From the NCBI GenBank assembly GCA_028551475.1, contig CM052358.1:10585938-10649937 (forward strand): a stretch of DNA of 64,000 nt, read 5' to 3'. Source of the DNA: Casuarina equisetifolia (lineage: Eukaryota > Streptophyta > Magnoliopsida > Fagales > Casuarinaceae). The translations under genes and the position numbers were made by a program. The first letter of the stretch is position 1. Each line of letters begins with the position of its first letter. A model generated the notes under the pieces. It was not told where the DNA came from. It did no database searches and saw only the letters and a program-made list of their open reading frames with translations. Below are positions 12,679-23,430 of this stretch, piece after piece.

Positions 12679-15600
12679 ACTGTACCTGTATGTTTGTTTC
12701 TAGCAGAAATGAACTACAAAAAAACCTTAATATATGAAGGTTTTACTTCTTAAGATGAATTAAAGTCAGCAGAGAAAACGAACTTTGATTTGTCCTCACC
12801 CGCCGACTATGAATTATTCGTAGTTACCTACTGTGGAAAACAAATGATCCGACCCTTTTTTTTCATCCTTCCACGTTTCTCATATCTACCATAAACAAAG
12901 AACAAACCCAAGTGCAGAATTGAGTTAGAAGAAAAAAAAAAAAAGATAAGGCAAGTTGAAAAGTGGGAGAGGAAGATAGCGAGAGAAGAAGAGAGGGGAG
13001 GGACAGAGCTGCTTTCCAGTTGAAGCAGTTTTCATGCAGAAAGAGACAGCTTAGGTGAAGGTTAAACCATGCCGTAAAACTAGAAAGTTAAACATGACTT
13101 TATGGTTTGGACTTCCAAAATCAATCACGGCGGGAGGAAGAGTGATTGGAGGTAGCAGAAATTCACGCAGGTTCAATTTGACCGCTGTTGCATTGACAAA
13201 GTAAAACTAGGGTAATATTTTTATTTCGAATATAGTTAATTAATGAAAATTATAAATTATAGTACGGTACGTTTAATATTTTAAACCACAGACCGTTATG
13301 CACTAGGGGAAAAATATATAAATTTGCGGAGAATAATTAAAAATATGCGAGAAAGGATGGTGGATAAGAGACGTCAGATGGTCATCAGCGAGGGGTCGAA
13401 ATCGAAGAAGATACTCAACAGGACAAATCGGTAGCCGATATGATCCCATGACAACAATTTTGTCTTCGATGGAAGCAGCCCACTTGGAAATCCATTTTTG
13501 ACTTCTCCCTCTGATTGAGAATCCCTTAATGTGTTTTGCTTATTGCATGACCGTCCATCTTGACGTTGCCGAACAATCTTAGACTAAATCAAAGATGAGA
13601 ACTTAACTTTAAAATCTACACGAAAAAAAAAAAAAAATCTAGGGCCGACTTGAAAGAGCTCTTGGAATGGAAATCATATCTTTTACCGAAGGATATAGAC
13701 TTTCTTACCAAAGTATAAGAATGTCACGGTACTTGCAAAACAGTTTTGCTTTAAATCCAAGAAATTAAGAGATCACTGCTATGAGTTTGGGATATGGACT
13801 AAAGGTTCTTAATTTGTCCAATCAGCTTCATGGGTTTTTGTCATATTTAATAAGGTCATTTTGTCATTTTCTTTTTCCGCTGTCCATTTGCTAATAGAAG
13901 TCGTAGCAAACATTGAATGAGATTATATCGCCTTAAAAAAAATGAAGCTATTGGTAGTTTCAGGTCACCTCTCATTTAAGGAGTAGGTGAACTATTTCTT
14001 TCACTATAATGATTCAAGGACCTTTCTAAAGTTAGATTGTAATCGTGTTGGGGATTTATCATATTACACCATCACTAATGTATTAATCAAACATATAATA
14101 ACACAAACGTATACACTAAAATACAGCAAATTTAAAAATATTTGGATTAACATAATATTCTAAGTCTTTTGTAATTTTTTTTCATAATTTTTGTTTACTT
14201 TTTTCTTACCAAATGAGTTATTAGTTTATAAAATTCTCTCATTATCTAAAACCTGTGAAACACTCATCACAAACTTGCAAGACTTTACAGCCAAACCCTT
14301 AAAGGGTCTTTTTCAAACAACTTGTCAACGTTTCAAGGAGACTCTCCCGTTGAAGTGGCTTGTCCATTAAGTTTATCTATACTCCTCTATTTATAGAGGA
14401 AAACTTTAGTTTTTACAATTAAATAGTAGTCCAAAAGCAACAACAAAGGGAAAACCCAAAAAAGAAAAAGACAAGGATCGACCATGTGCCTCATGCGCGT
14501 CTTCATGCGTCCTATGTGCATTTTTCCATGATAATTCTTTTAAATAAATTCTATCCAATTTCCAAAACGGGCCAGCAGTAACCTGGTCAATGGCTTCAAA
14601 TCCACCCATGAGTGACTTGGCCCGACTGCATTCAAGCTAGCAGTCTTCAAAGCTTCCATCAAATCTTCTGTATTTTAAGCTCAAGTCTTCGCACTGGATT
14701 TTAGGAAAGATGTTGATATAATAAATTAACACTGGGGCACATGGCTCCTCATACAGCAACCTAGGGATGCAGCTCGGAAACTAAGTTCAGCCTCACCATT
14801 CTTTATTCTAAACTCTCTCTCCCTGAATCCGTGTCATGAACAGCCCCTACTGCTTCATAATAAATTATTAATTATGCTACATTCCACTTTGAGATCTGAC
14901 AAATTAAATATTATGATTTCTGAGGTATTTTCATAACCTAACTACCAGAATTATTTTAATAAAATAAATAAAAATTTAAATAAATAGAAGTTACACCCAT
15001 CTCCAGCGAAAATTCAATGGCTTTTGAAGAATTTAATTAGAATGTATATCTTTAATTAGTACGTGTCTCATCTAAAACCAATGGGCTCTGTGAGATACGT
15101 TAAACGAAAAGAAGGGCATCAGCGTTAACATCAGCCTGGGCTCCGGGCCCAGTTGGAAACAAAGCATGCCCGATGCGAAGCTCTTCTCTTTGGTTTTTCA
15201 GTGTACAGAACCTAGGCTTCCATTTATCTGATCGCTCTGTCCTGGGGAGCCCCATCAATCTTGGCCCATAAAAATTTCGATGAAGATTTGATGGGCCAAA
15301 ACCCCAATCCACGCCTGGAACCACGATCCGATTCAGTTTCAGATTGGATTTTATTTCTGGGATGCCATAGCTGATCCCCTAAACTTTTTTCCTGGCTCCA
15401 TAATGTTCAGGTGGTACTCACTCTAATCTACTGAGCACTCAATCATCTCAAATAGCAATTTAGGAGCTTCAGATTTCAGAGAACAAAAGGCAGATTTAGC
15501 TGTAATCTTGTCTTGCTTGTTACAGTAAGTTTTACCCTTTTCGTGTGGAGTTGATTCAAGTAATAATTCAACAGTGTAGGCTGAAATTGTGGTATAATTG

Positions 15601-18059
15601 AGAATTGAGCTGCAAAAAAGTTGACTACCTTTTTTTTTTTTTTTTTAAATATTTTATTTCAGTTGCCTTTTCCTGCAGATTTGTTTCTAGTGCTTTTCCT
15701 GTAGCTGGATCATGAGAAACTACTTTAAAGAGAACTATTTTCACTAAGCTGCGCTGCTTAGGAATGATTAGACTTGCCTAACCGGGTCACCATAGCATGG
15801 GGCACGCAAATGCTTGTAATAGCATTACGCATTCTATGACTTTATATATGCTTAATAGCACCAGGCAAATTCGAGATTGAATGCAACCTGAATGCAGAAG
15901 TTTGGGCTTGCCGTGAATGTCAGTTGATTGTACTTAAGAGTTCTGGTTGCCATCATATATGAAAGGTTCACATGAAATTGCATCTTTCAAAATGCAATTA
16001 TGCTAATATGATCGAAATTCCAATTTTCGAGAGTAAAGGACTCAAAAAATGCAACATTGCACCTGGTGGCCCTACACTCATACCTTCAAATGCATAATTG
16101 CGATTGAAGAAGATCATATGCTATGGCTCGTCGAGGAAAGAATCCAAGAAGGTGGGCCATCATATGCTTATCCACCAATGCAAAATCTTGTTAGCTCAAA
16201 GAGTTTCAACTAACATTTCGCTACCCTTCACCTCTTGGGATTGAAACTCATTCATCTAATGTTTTGAATCATCATTATCTAATTTAGCCATTAATGAAGT
16301 GGTATATAACTGATTCATATTATTCGGAGTAGTCACTATCATATAGTCTTTTCAATGAGACGCCCAGTCATCTAACAAAACTTTTTAGGTTTCATACCCT
16401 TGTTTGAGCTGAGAGAACCAATTTTGTAGATGAGGTGCAGCAAAGTAGAAAAGAGGCTTTGGTTTGTTAAAACTAACAGAGGCTATTCTACTTTCTCTCT
16501 ATAATATTCTAGTTGGTTTTCAGATTGCTTTAAAATAAAGCAAAAGAATGATAATGATGGGTAACAGACTAAACCCACTGCTTTATTGAAGCAATATCCT
16601 TGCTTATGCTTGACAAAGGGTTTACTGACGACTTGAATAGTGGGTGGAACTTCATAACTCACTGTCATTGAAATCTCAACTATTAATAGCGCTTTTAAGA
16701 AAAGTTGATGAAGGAAAAGAAGCAATGAAAGGAGAGTATACAGCTCCAGTTAGACCAATAGACCCTTTCAATGTTGGCAATGTATAGACTAAACAAAAGC
16801 CCTATCAGAGCTTCCCTAGTTGATCGATTTGGACTGTCAGAAGATCATGTTTTAGCTTATATTTGCTGGAGATTATTTTAGTACATCAAAAATGAATTGA
16901 GAGCTATATCTACCAAAAGAAACTAGTCACTCTGTGTAATTCCTTTTCTATAAAACTCTAACGAGCGGTGCACATTGGCTTCTGCATCCATATGATTATT
17001 TTGGTTGTCTCAATTCCAAGATCCTGATATCTTGATATAGTTGTGGTTGCTTAGACATTGAAAAGGCTGGAGGGAAAGCTTACAGTAAATCCCATCATGA
17101 GTATGAAGAGTACGGCCTACTTGCTTATAGCACGATTTGGATACGTATGTCTAGCAAAGAAGATTATGAACAACATACTGTTTGCGAGATTGACGTCTTT
17201 GGTCTAGGAGTTACTTGAGTCCCACTAAATGATTACATTTTTGACAGCTTGTCTATAACTCAAAGAGCCACTCTACAATTTTCCCTTTTTTTTGGATGAA
17301 TAAGAATGTATTAAACAAGCACAGAAAGCAAATGGACTCCAACTATAAACACAACTTCACAAGCAACCAAAACCACAAAAAATAAAAAAAAATTCATCTA
17401 CCTGTTATTTCATCATCATAACAAAAAAAAAAAAAGTTTACCACTCGTGTACTGAGAAAAGAAGCTGGAAACTAGAAAATTATTTTACCCTACAGGTTAG
17501 AGTGAAGATAATGGTGGAGACACTGAATTGTACAGAGATATCAAGCTAAAGCAGCAAACACAGCTCTCTGTTATTTATGTTCTCTAACAACACTGGTGGA
17601 GGGCAGGAATCCCACGAAATGCGGTATGGACGGAGAAGAAGATTTATACGGTAGTGTCTTGGTGAGAGTCAACTTGTGATTGGAAGAGTATTGAGGCAGT
17701 TACACTTAAGAAAACTAATGAGCAATGGCCAAAGTTGCAGCTCATTATAGCTGTCGGACCTCATATGACAAAACACTAATTACTATGTTTTTTAGGATAT
17801 GGAATTATGGAAAAAGGAAAACCAATGTAAGCGAAGAGACAGCTTCAAATTATAAGAATCGGACTTAGGTAGCCAAAAAATTTCTAGAAGGGAGAAGCAA
17901 TTGTAGGAGTTCATTTAGGAAAATTATTCATATAGGAGTTCATTTTCTTGTGAGGATTTTATATTTTGAACAAAAAAGTTCTCTTTTAAATGATTTTTCT
18001 TACTTTAGCCAACAAAATTGAAATATCAACTATTTTATTTTAAAATCTTGTTACAAGAA
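12679..18059. other. Intergenic region, no gene recognised
   Basis: About 5.4 kb of AT-rich DNA with poly-A/T tracts and only short open frames (14406-14609, 15100-15324 and 16483-16725, all minus). None has recognisable motifs. The stretch at about 14040-14420, with an in-context tatttatag, has the feel of old repeat DNA, but I could not place it in a family. Confidence 0.5.
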
Positions 18060-18344
18060 TTATTGTTTATATTAAGCAAAACCTTGTGCCTTCATATCAT
18101 TTCACATAAATATGAAAGGTTGTAGATGGAGCCTTTTGTCATCAATGAAGAAGTAAGAGATATAGACTAAGTCATTGACGGAGCCCAAGAATTTAGCATG
18201 AGCAATATATAGTCAATGTTCTTTGGAATCCAACTCTACGTGGGAAATGTGCCCCATAACAAAATCTAGGCTTTAATTTTACTTTTAGATATAGTTTATT
18301 TATTTTGGGTACAATTTATTTTGTTTTTCCACTATAGACTTCAA
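18060..18344 (-). pseudogene. F-box-associated domain pseudogene, copy 4 (fragment)
   Basis: This is the leftmost and most truncated repeat of the F-box array. Only the early part of the domain is present, matching the segments of the other copies that translate as FxDDKR.L and the RHKVLLNIN motif (on the + strand, the stretch around 18070-18150). The following GYNL and YKL part is absent, because unrelated AT-rich DNA starts left of about 18060. The family assignment rests on alignment to the neighbouring, better-preserved copies. Confidence 0.45.
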
Positions 18345-19109
18345 TGTTTATACAACTACTTAAAGGTCTCTAAAAAAATCACTGCATTCCACTCTAGGCT
18401 TCAATGTTTACCCATGAGTCGTTCATCCCATACTCCTTTATCACCTACATATTAGCCAAGTAAAAGTTACTTATTTCTATCAAGTAAATGCATCCTTACT
18501 CCTAATTCTATATAAAGTGTACCAATAACAACATAATAGCTAAAGAAAATGAGACTTTTTTGTAATTACCATTCATGAGATTAAAAGTTAGAATGTCCTT
18601 GGTGAAAACCTTTAGGCTCACCACCCAATGCAAAGTTCCTTCACAATGATCCCATTCTTATGATGTATAAGCTAATATAACATGTCCTTGATGTTTCTCC
18701 ATTTATTGGCTCTAAAGTTATAAAATTTGACCTTATGCATAACTCTTTCATGAAATTTTTAAAAAATCCTATTAAGCTTGTAGTCCTTGTTCATAAGTTG
18801 TATATAAACCAAAAAGTCAATAGGCCAAGTGTATAACCATGGTTTTTATTAAACAAAATCTTGTGGCATCTTATCAATGAGTTTCACTAGACAATGATGC
18901 GCTATAGATGGAACCTTTTTTCATTAGTGAAAAAGTTAAAGATGTTTAGTAAGTCATCAATGGAGCCTAAGAATTTAGCATAAACACTATATTATCAATG
19001 TTTTTTGGAATCCTATCCTAATTGGGGAATGCGCCCTACAACCAAAATCTAGACATCAATTCTACTTCTAGCTATAGTTAACTTCTTCAAGGTATAATTT
19101 ATTTTCTCT
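18345..19109 (-). pseudogene. F-box-associated domain pseudogene, copy 3 (shortened)
   Basis: Read on the minus strand, this copy gives, in order and with frame changes, AKFLGSIDD, LNIFNFFTNEKRFHL, IRCHKILFN, a degraded YNL-YKL segment near 18800, and a degraded TLHWVV segment near 18630. It is about 240 bp shorter than copies 1 and 2 because the stretch after the EYG-like segment, up to the LYDL-like tail, has been lost. Several stops and frameshifts break the frame. It is a dead host gene copy of the F-box/FBA family; the amino-terminal F-box itself is not seen. Confidence 0.55.
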
Positions 19110-20114
19110 TTCCTTTTTAAGGGTCATTGTTCTTATAGCCACTTAAAGGTCATTAAGAAATCATTAGTTTCCGTGTATGCATGAACAACACTTTGAACAC
19201 AAATTTTGGACTCAAACAAGTTTAGTGACCACCATTAAAGTTTTGGATAAATCCCTCACTCAAACCATACCACAAAAGCTTCCTCCCGTTTAGCTAAGGA
19301 AAACGTTTTCATTCGTCTTAGAATAACATAATGGTTTCAAAGTTCAATGACACTAAGGTCCTTTTTATCTTTATATGTAAAAAGCTTAACTAATTTAACT
19401 TCTAAGTTGTTCACCCTATATTTTCTCTTCATTGAAATATTAGGCGAAGAAAAGTTGCTTATTTTTATCAAGCACATGCATCCTTCCAACACGTTTAATC
19501 CTATGCAAACTTTATCCATAGACAACATAACAATCATAGATATGTGACTTCTTTATAAGTCTCATTTATAAGATTAAACACTAGAATAACCTCGATGAAG
19601 AACTTTGGGTTCACCACCTAATGCAAAGTTCCTTCCACTAAGATCTCGTTCTTTTGATATCTGACCTAATATAGCCAATCCTCAATGTTTCTCCACAAGT
19701 TGGCTCTTAGATTATATACTTTGACTTTATGCACAAGTCTTTCGTGAAGTTTTTAGAGAATCCTAACTAGCTTGTAGTTTTTGCTTACTAGGTTGTACCT
19801 ACATTTGAAAATAAGCTAATCAAGTGTAAAATCATGGTTTATATTAAGCAAAACTTTGTGCATTTTAATGAATGAGTTCCACATAACAATGTAGGGCTAT
19901 AAAGGTAGCCTTTTGTCATCTATGAAGTAGTAGGAGATGTGGAGTTAGTTGTCAATGCAATCCAAGACTTCAACATAATCAATACATTGTCAACGTTTTT
20001 TAAAATTCTATTCTAATTTGGAAATGCACCTTTATAACATTTAGGCTTCAATTTTATTTTTAGTTACAATTTACCTCTTTTAGGTATAGTTTTTTGTCTC
20101 TCCTTTCTAAGCTT
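19110..20114 (-). pseudogene. F-box-associated domain pseudogene, copy 2
   Basis: This is the best readable copy. On the minus strand, moving to lower coordinates: DDKR.PL and MWNSFIKMHKVLLNINHDFTL (about 19930-19840), YNLVSKNYKLVRIL (about 19800-19757), HKVKVYNLRANLWRNIEDW, EGTLH.VVNPKFF (about 19640-19600), FNLINETYKEV (about 19585-19550), EYRVNNLEVKLVKLFTYKD (within 19337-19537), then an LFESKICVQS tail (about 19225-19170). The order LWNP..K, GYDPVNNDYKVVRI, VYSLR.N.WR, G.LHW.., FDL..E.YKEV, EYGV..SW.KLF, FEA.IYVESLV is that of the FBA domain of plant F-box proteins. Internal stops (for example just after the VRIL motif) and frame changes show it is dead. No F-box helix motif is visible upstream. 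Confidence 0.65.
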
Positions 20115-20995
20115 CATTGTTCATATAACCACTAAAAGGTCTCTAAAAATCATTGCCTTTCATGTGTACATGAACAAAACTTTTAACATAAATTTTGGCC
20201 TCAAACATGTTAAGTATACCACCATTAAAGTTTTGGAGAGATTCCTCACTCAAATCATATTATGGAAGCTTCCTCTTGTTTAGATGTAATAAAACCTTTT
20301 TATTGGTCTTAAAATAACATAATGATTTCAAAGTTCAATGACTTTAAAGTCCTCTTCATCTTCATTTATAAGGAACTTGACTAATTTCACCCATAGTTCT
20401 TTCAATCCATATTCCCTTATCACCTAAATATTAGCCATGGAAAGGTTATTTATTTGTGTCAACGACATGCATCCTTCCAAGACCTTTATTCCTATTCAAA
20501 CAATACCATAAAAAACACAACAATTACCAATATGGAATTTTTTTGTAACTCTTATTCATGAGATTCAGAGCCAAAATAACCTTGGTGAAGAGCTCTGGGC
20601 TTACCACCCAATGCAAGGTTCCTTTTGCAAGGATCTTTTTCCTTTTTTCTTTTTGTTAAAAAAAGTGTATGGCTTAATATAGCATATCCTTGATGTTTCA
20701 TCATCATCACTCTCAGACAATAAATTTTAACCTTATGCATAAATCTTCCATAAACTTTTTGGAGAATCCTCACCAATTTATAATCATTGTTCACCAAATT
20801 GTACCTAAACCCAAAAATTAGCAACTAAGTGTAAAATTATGATTTATATTATGCAAAACCTTATGCCTTTTGATTAATAAGCTCCATATAACAATGATAA
20901 GCTATAGATATCACCTTTTCTCGTCAATGAAGAAGCAAGAGATGATGAGTCAGTTGTCAATGAAGCTCAAGGCTTTAACATAAGTTTTGTAGTGC
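20115..20995 (-). pseudogene. F-box-associated domain pseudogene, copy 1
   Basis: This copy contains a 90-residue open stretch (20552-20824) reading FGFRYNLVNNDYKLVRILQK, then MHKVKIYCLRV. After a frame change it continues as a degraded LHWVV-like segment near 20600 and an EAKIYVKSFVHVH tail near 20190. Upstream (20990-20830) lie FIDEKR and LIKRHKVLHNINHNFTL. The FBA-domain order matches copy 2 at about 1 kb spacing. Frameshifts and stops make it a pseudogene. DNA right of about 21000 is unrelated, so the F-box end was lost or never part of the repeated unit. Confidence 0.62.
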
Positions 20996-21394
20996 ATTAA
21001 AGAGTGAGCTAACTCGATAACTTTGCTTATTGGGTTAAGATTCATGTAATAGTGCTTAAAGTTCAGAGTAAGTATGAGGTAGTGGGTGAGAATTCATCCT
21101 TACTGAGTTTTATAGGTGATTGTAAATGAATTTTCGGCTATCAATTATGAAGTAGGTCATCTAGGACAAATTTTGGAACTCAAGGAGTTGCTTGACCAAA
21201 AGCAAGTTGAGTAAGAATTTCATTGCATCCAATAGGAGATGAAATTCCTAGAAGATAAAAACCATTAGAGATATCATGATGCAATTTCATTTCTAAAAGA
21301 AAAAAAAACCTTTGAAGGATAATTGCTACTAGTTTTCCAATGTCGTCACCCTCATTTACAACTTTGGAATTTCATAAGAATTCCACCTTCTCTA
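20996..21394. other. Short intergenic stretch beside the F-box array
   Basis: About 400 bp with no recognisable F-box start, gene or element. It separates the decayed F-box copies from the about 105-bp repeat array. Confidence 0.5.
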
Positions 21395-21800
21395 AAGGCA
21401 AGTGAAATTCCTTCTAAGTAAGACCATTATCAATTTCCTAGTTTCATTACCCTTCTCCATAGCTATGAAGTCTTTATGTTCATATGCATTCATTCTTTCC
21501 TTTGCTTTTGATTTGATCTTTTAAGAAGGATTTCTATTAGTCTTCCATGTGTCATTGCCTTTTTCCATAACTTTGAAGTCTTTATGCTCGTATGCATCCT
21601 TTCTTTCCTTGGCTTTTGATTTAATCTTCTAAGGATGATTGCTATTAGCTTGTCCTATCATTGCCCTTCTTTGCTTTTGATTTAATCTTCTAAGGAGGAT
21701 CATTATTAGTCTTCCTTGTGTCATTGCCCTGCTCCACAACTTTGGAGTTTTTGTGCTTGTATGCATCCATTCTTTCCTTTGCTTTGGATTTGATCTTAAA
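21395..21800 (-). repeat. Tandem array of about 105-bp units
   Basis: The motif ttctttcctttgctttt...gatttgatctt recurs at about 21493, 21601, 21666 and 21770, with spacings of about 108, 65 and 104 bp, so one unit is shortened. Each unit also contains a gtcattgccc...ctttgaagt...tgcatcc block. On the minus strand the unit reads as lysine-rich protein (KIKSKAKERM, then AYKH, then VVEQGNDTRKTNN), interrupted by frame breaks. It may be a minisatellite or the decayed repeat domain of a coding sequence. The family is unknown. Confidence 0.6.
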
Positions 21801-21852
21801 AAAAAATTAAAAAAGGAAAGAATGCTTGCTTTCTATTTTTATTCATGCATAA

Positions 21853-23430
21853 TGTTGGAATATGTTTTTAATGATACTAGAATATATAAACATTTTAATG
21901 ATGAGAAAATTCAGAATTATAATATGAGAATATTATAATTATTTTGTTGAAATATATTAATGATTAAATGATGAGAAAAATGGAATTATAATATGAAAAT
22001 ATTATAATTAATATAATTATTTATGGGTTTCTTAAGAAAAATAATATGGAAATGTTATTGTAGGAAATTGGGTTTAAAATGTGTAAAGCCCGAACCAAGG
22101 AGGCCTAAAATGGTCTAGCCTTGTGAAACGTGACGTAAGCTCATGCAAGGCTTGATCCAGCTCGCTCAACCTGCTTGACGCTAGACTTTGCAACTCAAAT
22201 TGGCTATCGGAATCTTCACCAATTAAGAAAAAAGGACTCATTGGAAAGCTAATGAAAAGAAGAAGATTTTTGTGAAGAAAAAAATGAAGATTCACTACTC
22301 AAAGAGAATTAATTTGAAGAAATTATGGAGTTTTTCAAGTTCTAGCCCTAACTGTTCAAAAGTGAAATTGGAAGCAGATTAAAGGATTTTTTAAGACGAT
22401 TTCAAAGGATTTTTGTAAGAAAGAAAATGCTCTATTAATCTGTGAAAGACCTACAAAGATTAATTTCAAGATTGAAGAGAATTAATGAAGATTTAAGAAA
22501 GATCCAAAAACTCAACCAAGTAACCCGGTTCTTTGGTCCACGAAGCTAACTTAAGTTATGGACTAAATAATGACATTTTGAATGTCTTTAAACCAAAATG
22601 AAGTCGAAGCTACCTTTTAACTTTCTACCTCTTCAACAGCTCAAAATCCACTCACCATCACTCCAAAATAAGAAGAAAATTAAAATTGTCAAAACAGCTA
22701 GTTTTTGGAGTTAAAGAAGTGTATTTATCACATCTATTTAGCAAAGAAAGAAAGTGAAATCGTTGTTACATTTACTGAGATCCAAAGAAATGAAAATCTA
22801 TTTGAGAAGCTGAATATATATCTTCTAGAGCTTGAAGTGAAATCTTAGAGAAGTTTTTTTTCACTCCATTACTCTTTAAGATTATTTAAAATTTCTACGT
22901 GTATATGTGCTAATTAGATTCTAAATATTGTTTTACACATTATTTGTTTGTAAATCCAAAACTCTAATTTTACTACCATTTGGAGGTTTCGTGATTAGGG
23001 TTTAATTATCTATCTCTAGAAAGCCCTTAGCTTAACAATCTCTCATATACATTTCACATCTTAAGAGAATTGCTTAAGTTTGTAAAAAGTTTGAGAAACT
23101 TTAACTTGTTAATGTGTGTTGAACACATATTTTATTGTAACCCTTAGTATAAGGATTGTTTGACTCTTTGAAGAGGAGTTGGAAAGTGTAGAAGAAAGTT
23201 TTACTTAGTTTTGTAGTAAAGTGGGCTTCAACCAGTTGTGTTGAAGGAGAAGAGAATGAAAGTAGGTGAAAAAGGCCAAATCACCATATAAATTGATGTC
23301 TCATCTTTATTGTGTTTAATTATCTGTGAATGCTTTATTTGATTGCAAAAAGTAATTGAATACAAACTATAAATGATTGTTAAAGAGAAACCTAATTCAC
23401 TCCCCTCTTAGGTTGCTATAGGATCCAATA
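21853..23430. mobile_element. Probable solo LTR fossil of an LTR retroelement
   Basis: The stretch begins TGTTGGAATATG and ends near a cactcccctcttagg motif followed by ggatcca. A C-rich CACCCCCTCT-type block just before the 3' end is typical of many large plant LTRs. No internal gag-pol coding region or primer-binding site is seen, so it looks like a solo LTR about 1.6 kb long or a broken remnant. A roughly 95-bp imperfect duplication sits at its left end (about 21853-22020). No convincing target-site duplication was found. Family (copia or gypsy) and exact ends are uncertain. Confidence 0.4.
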
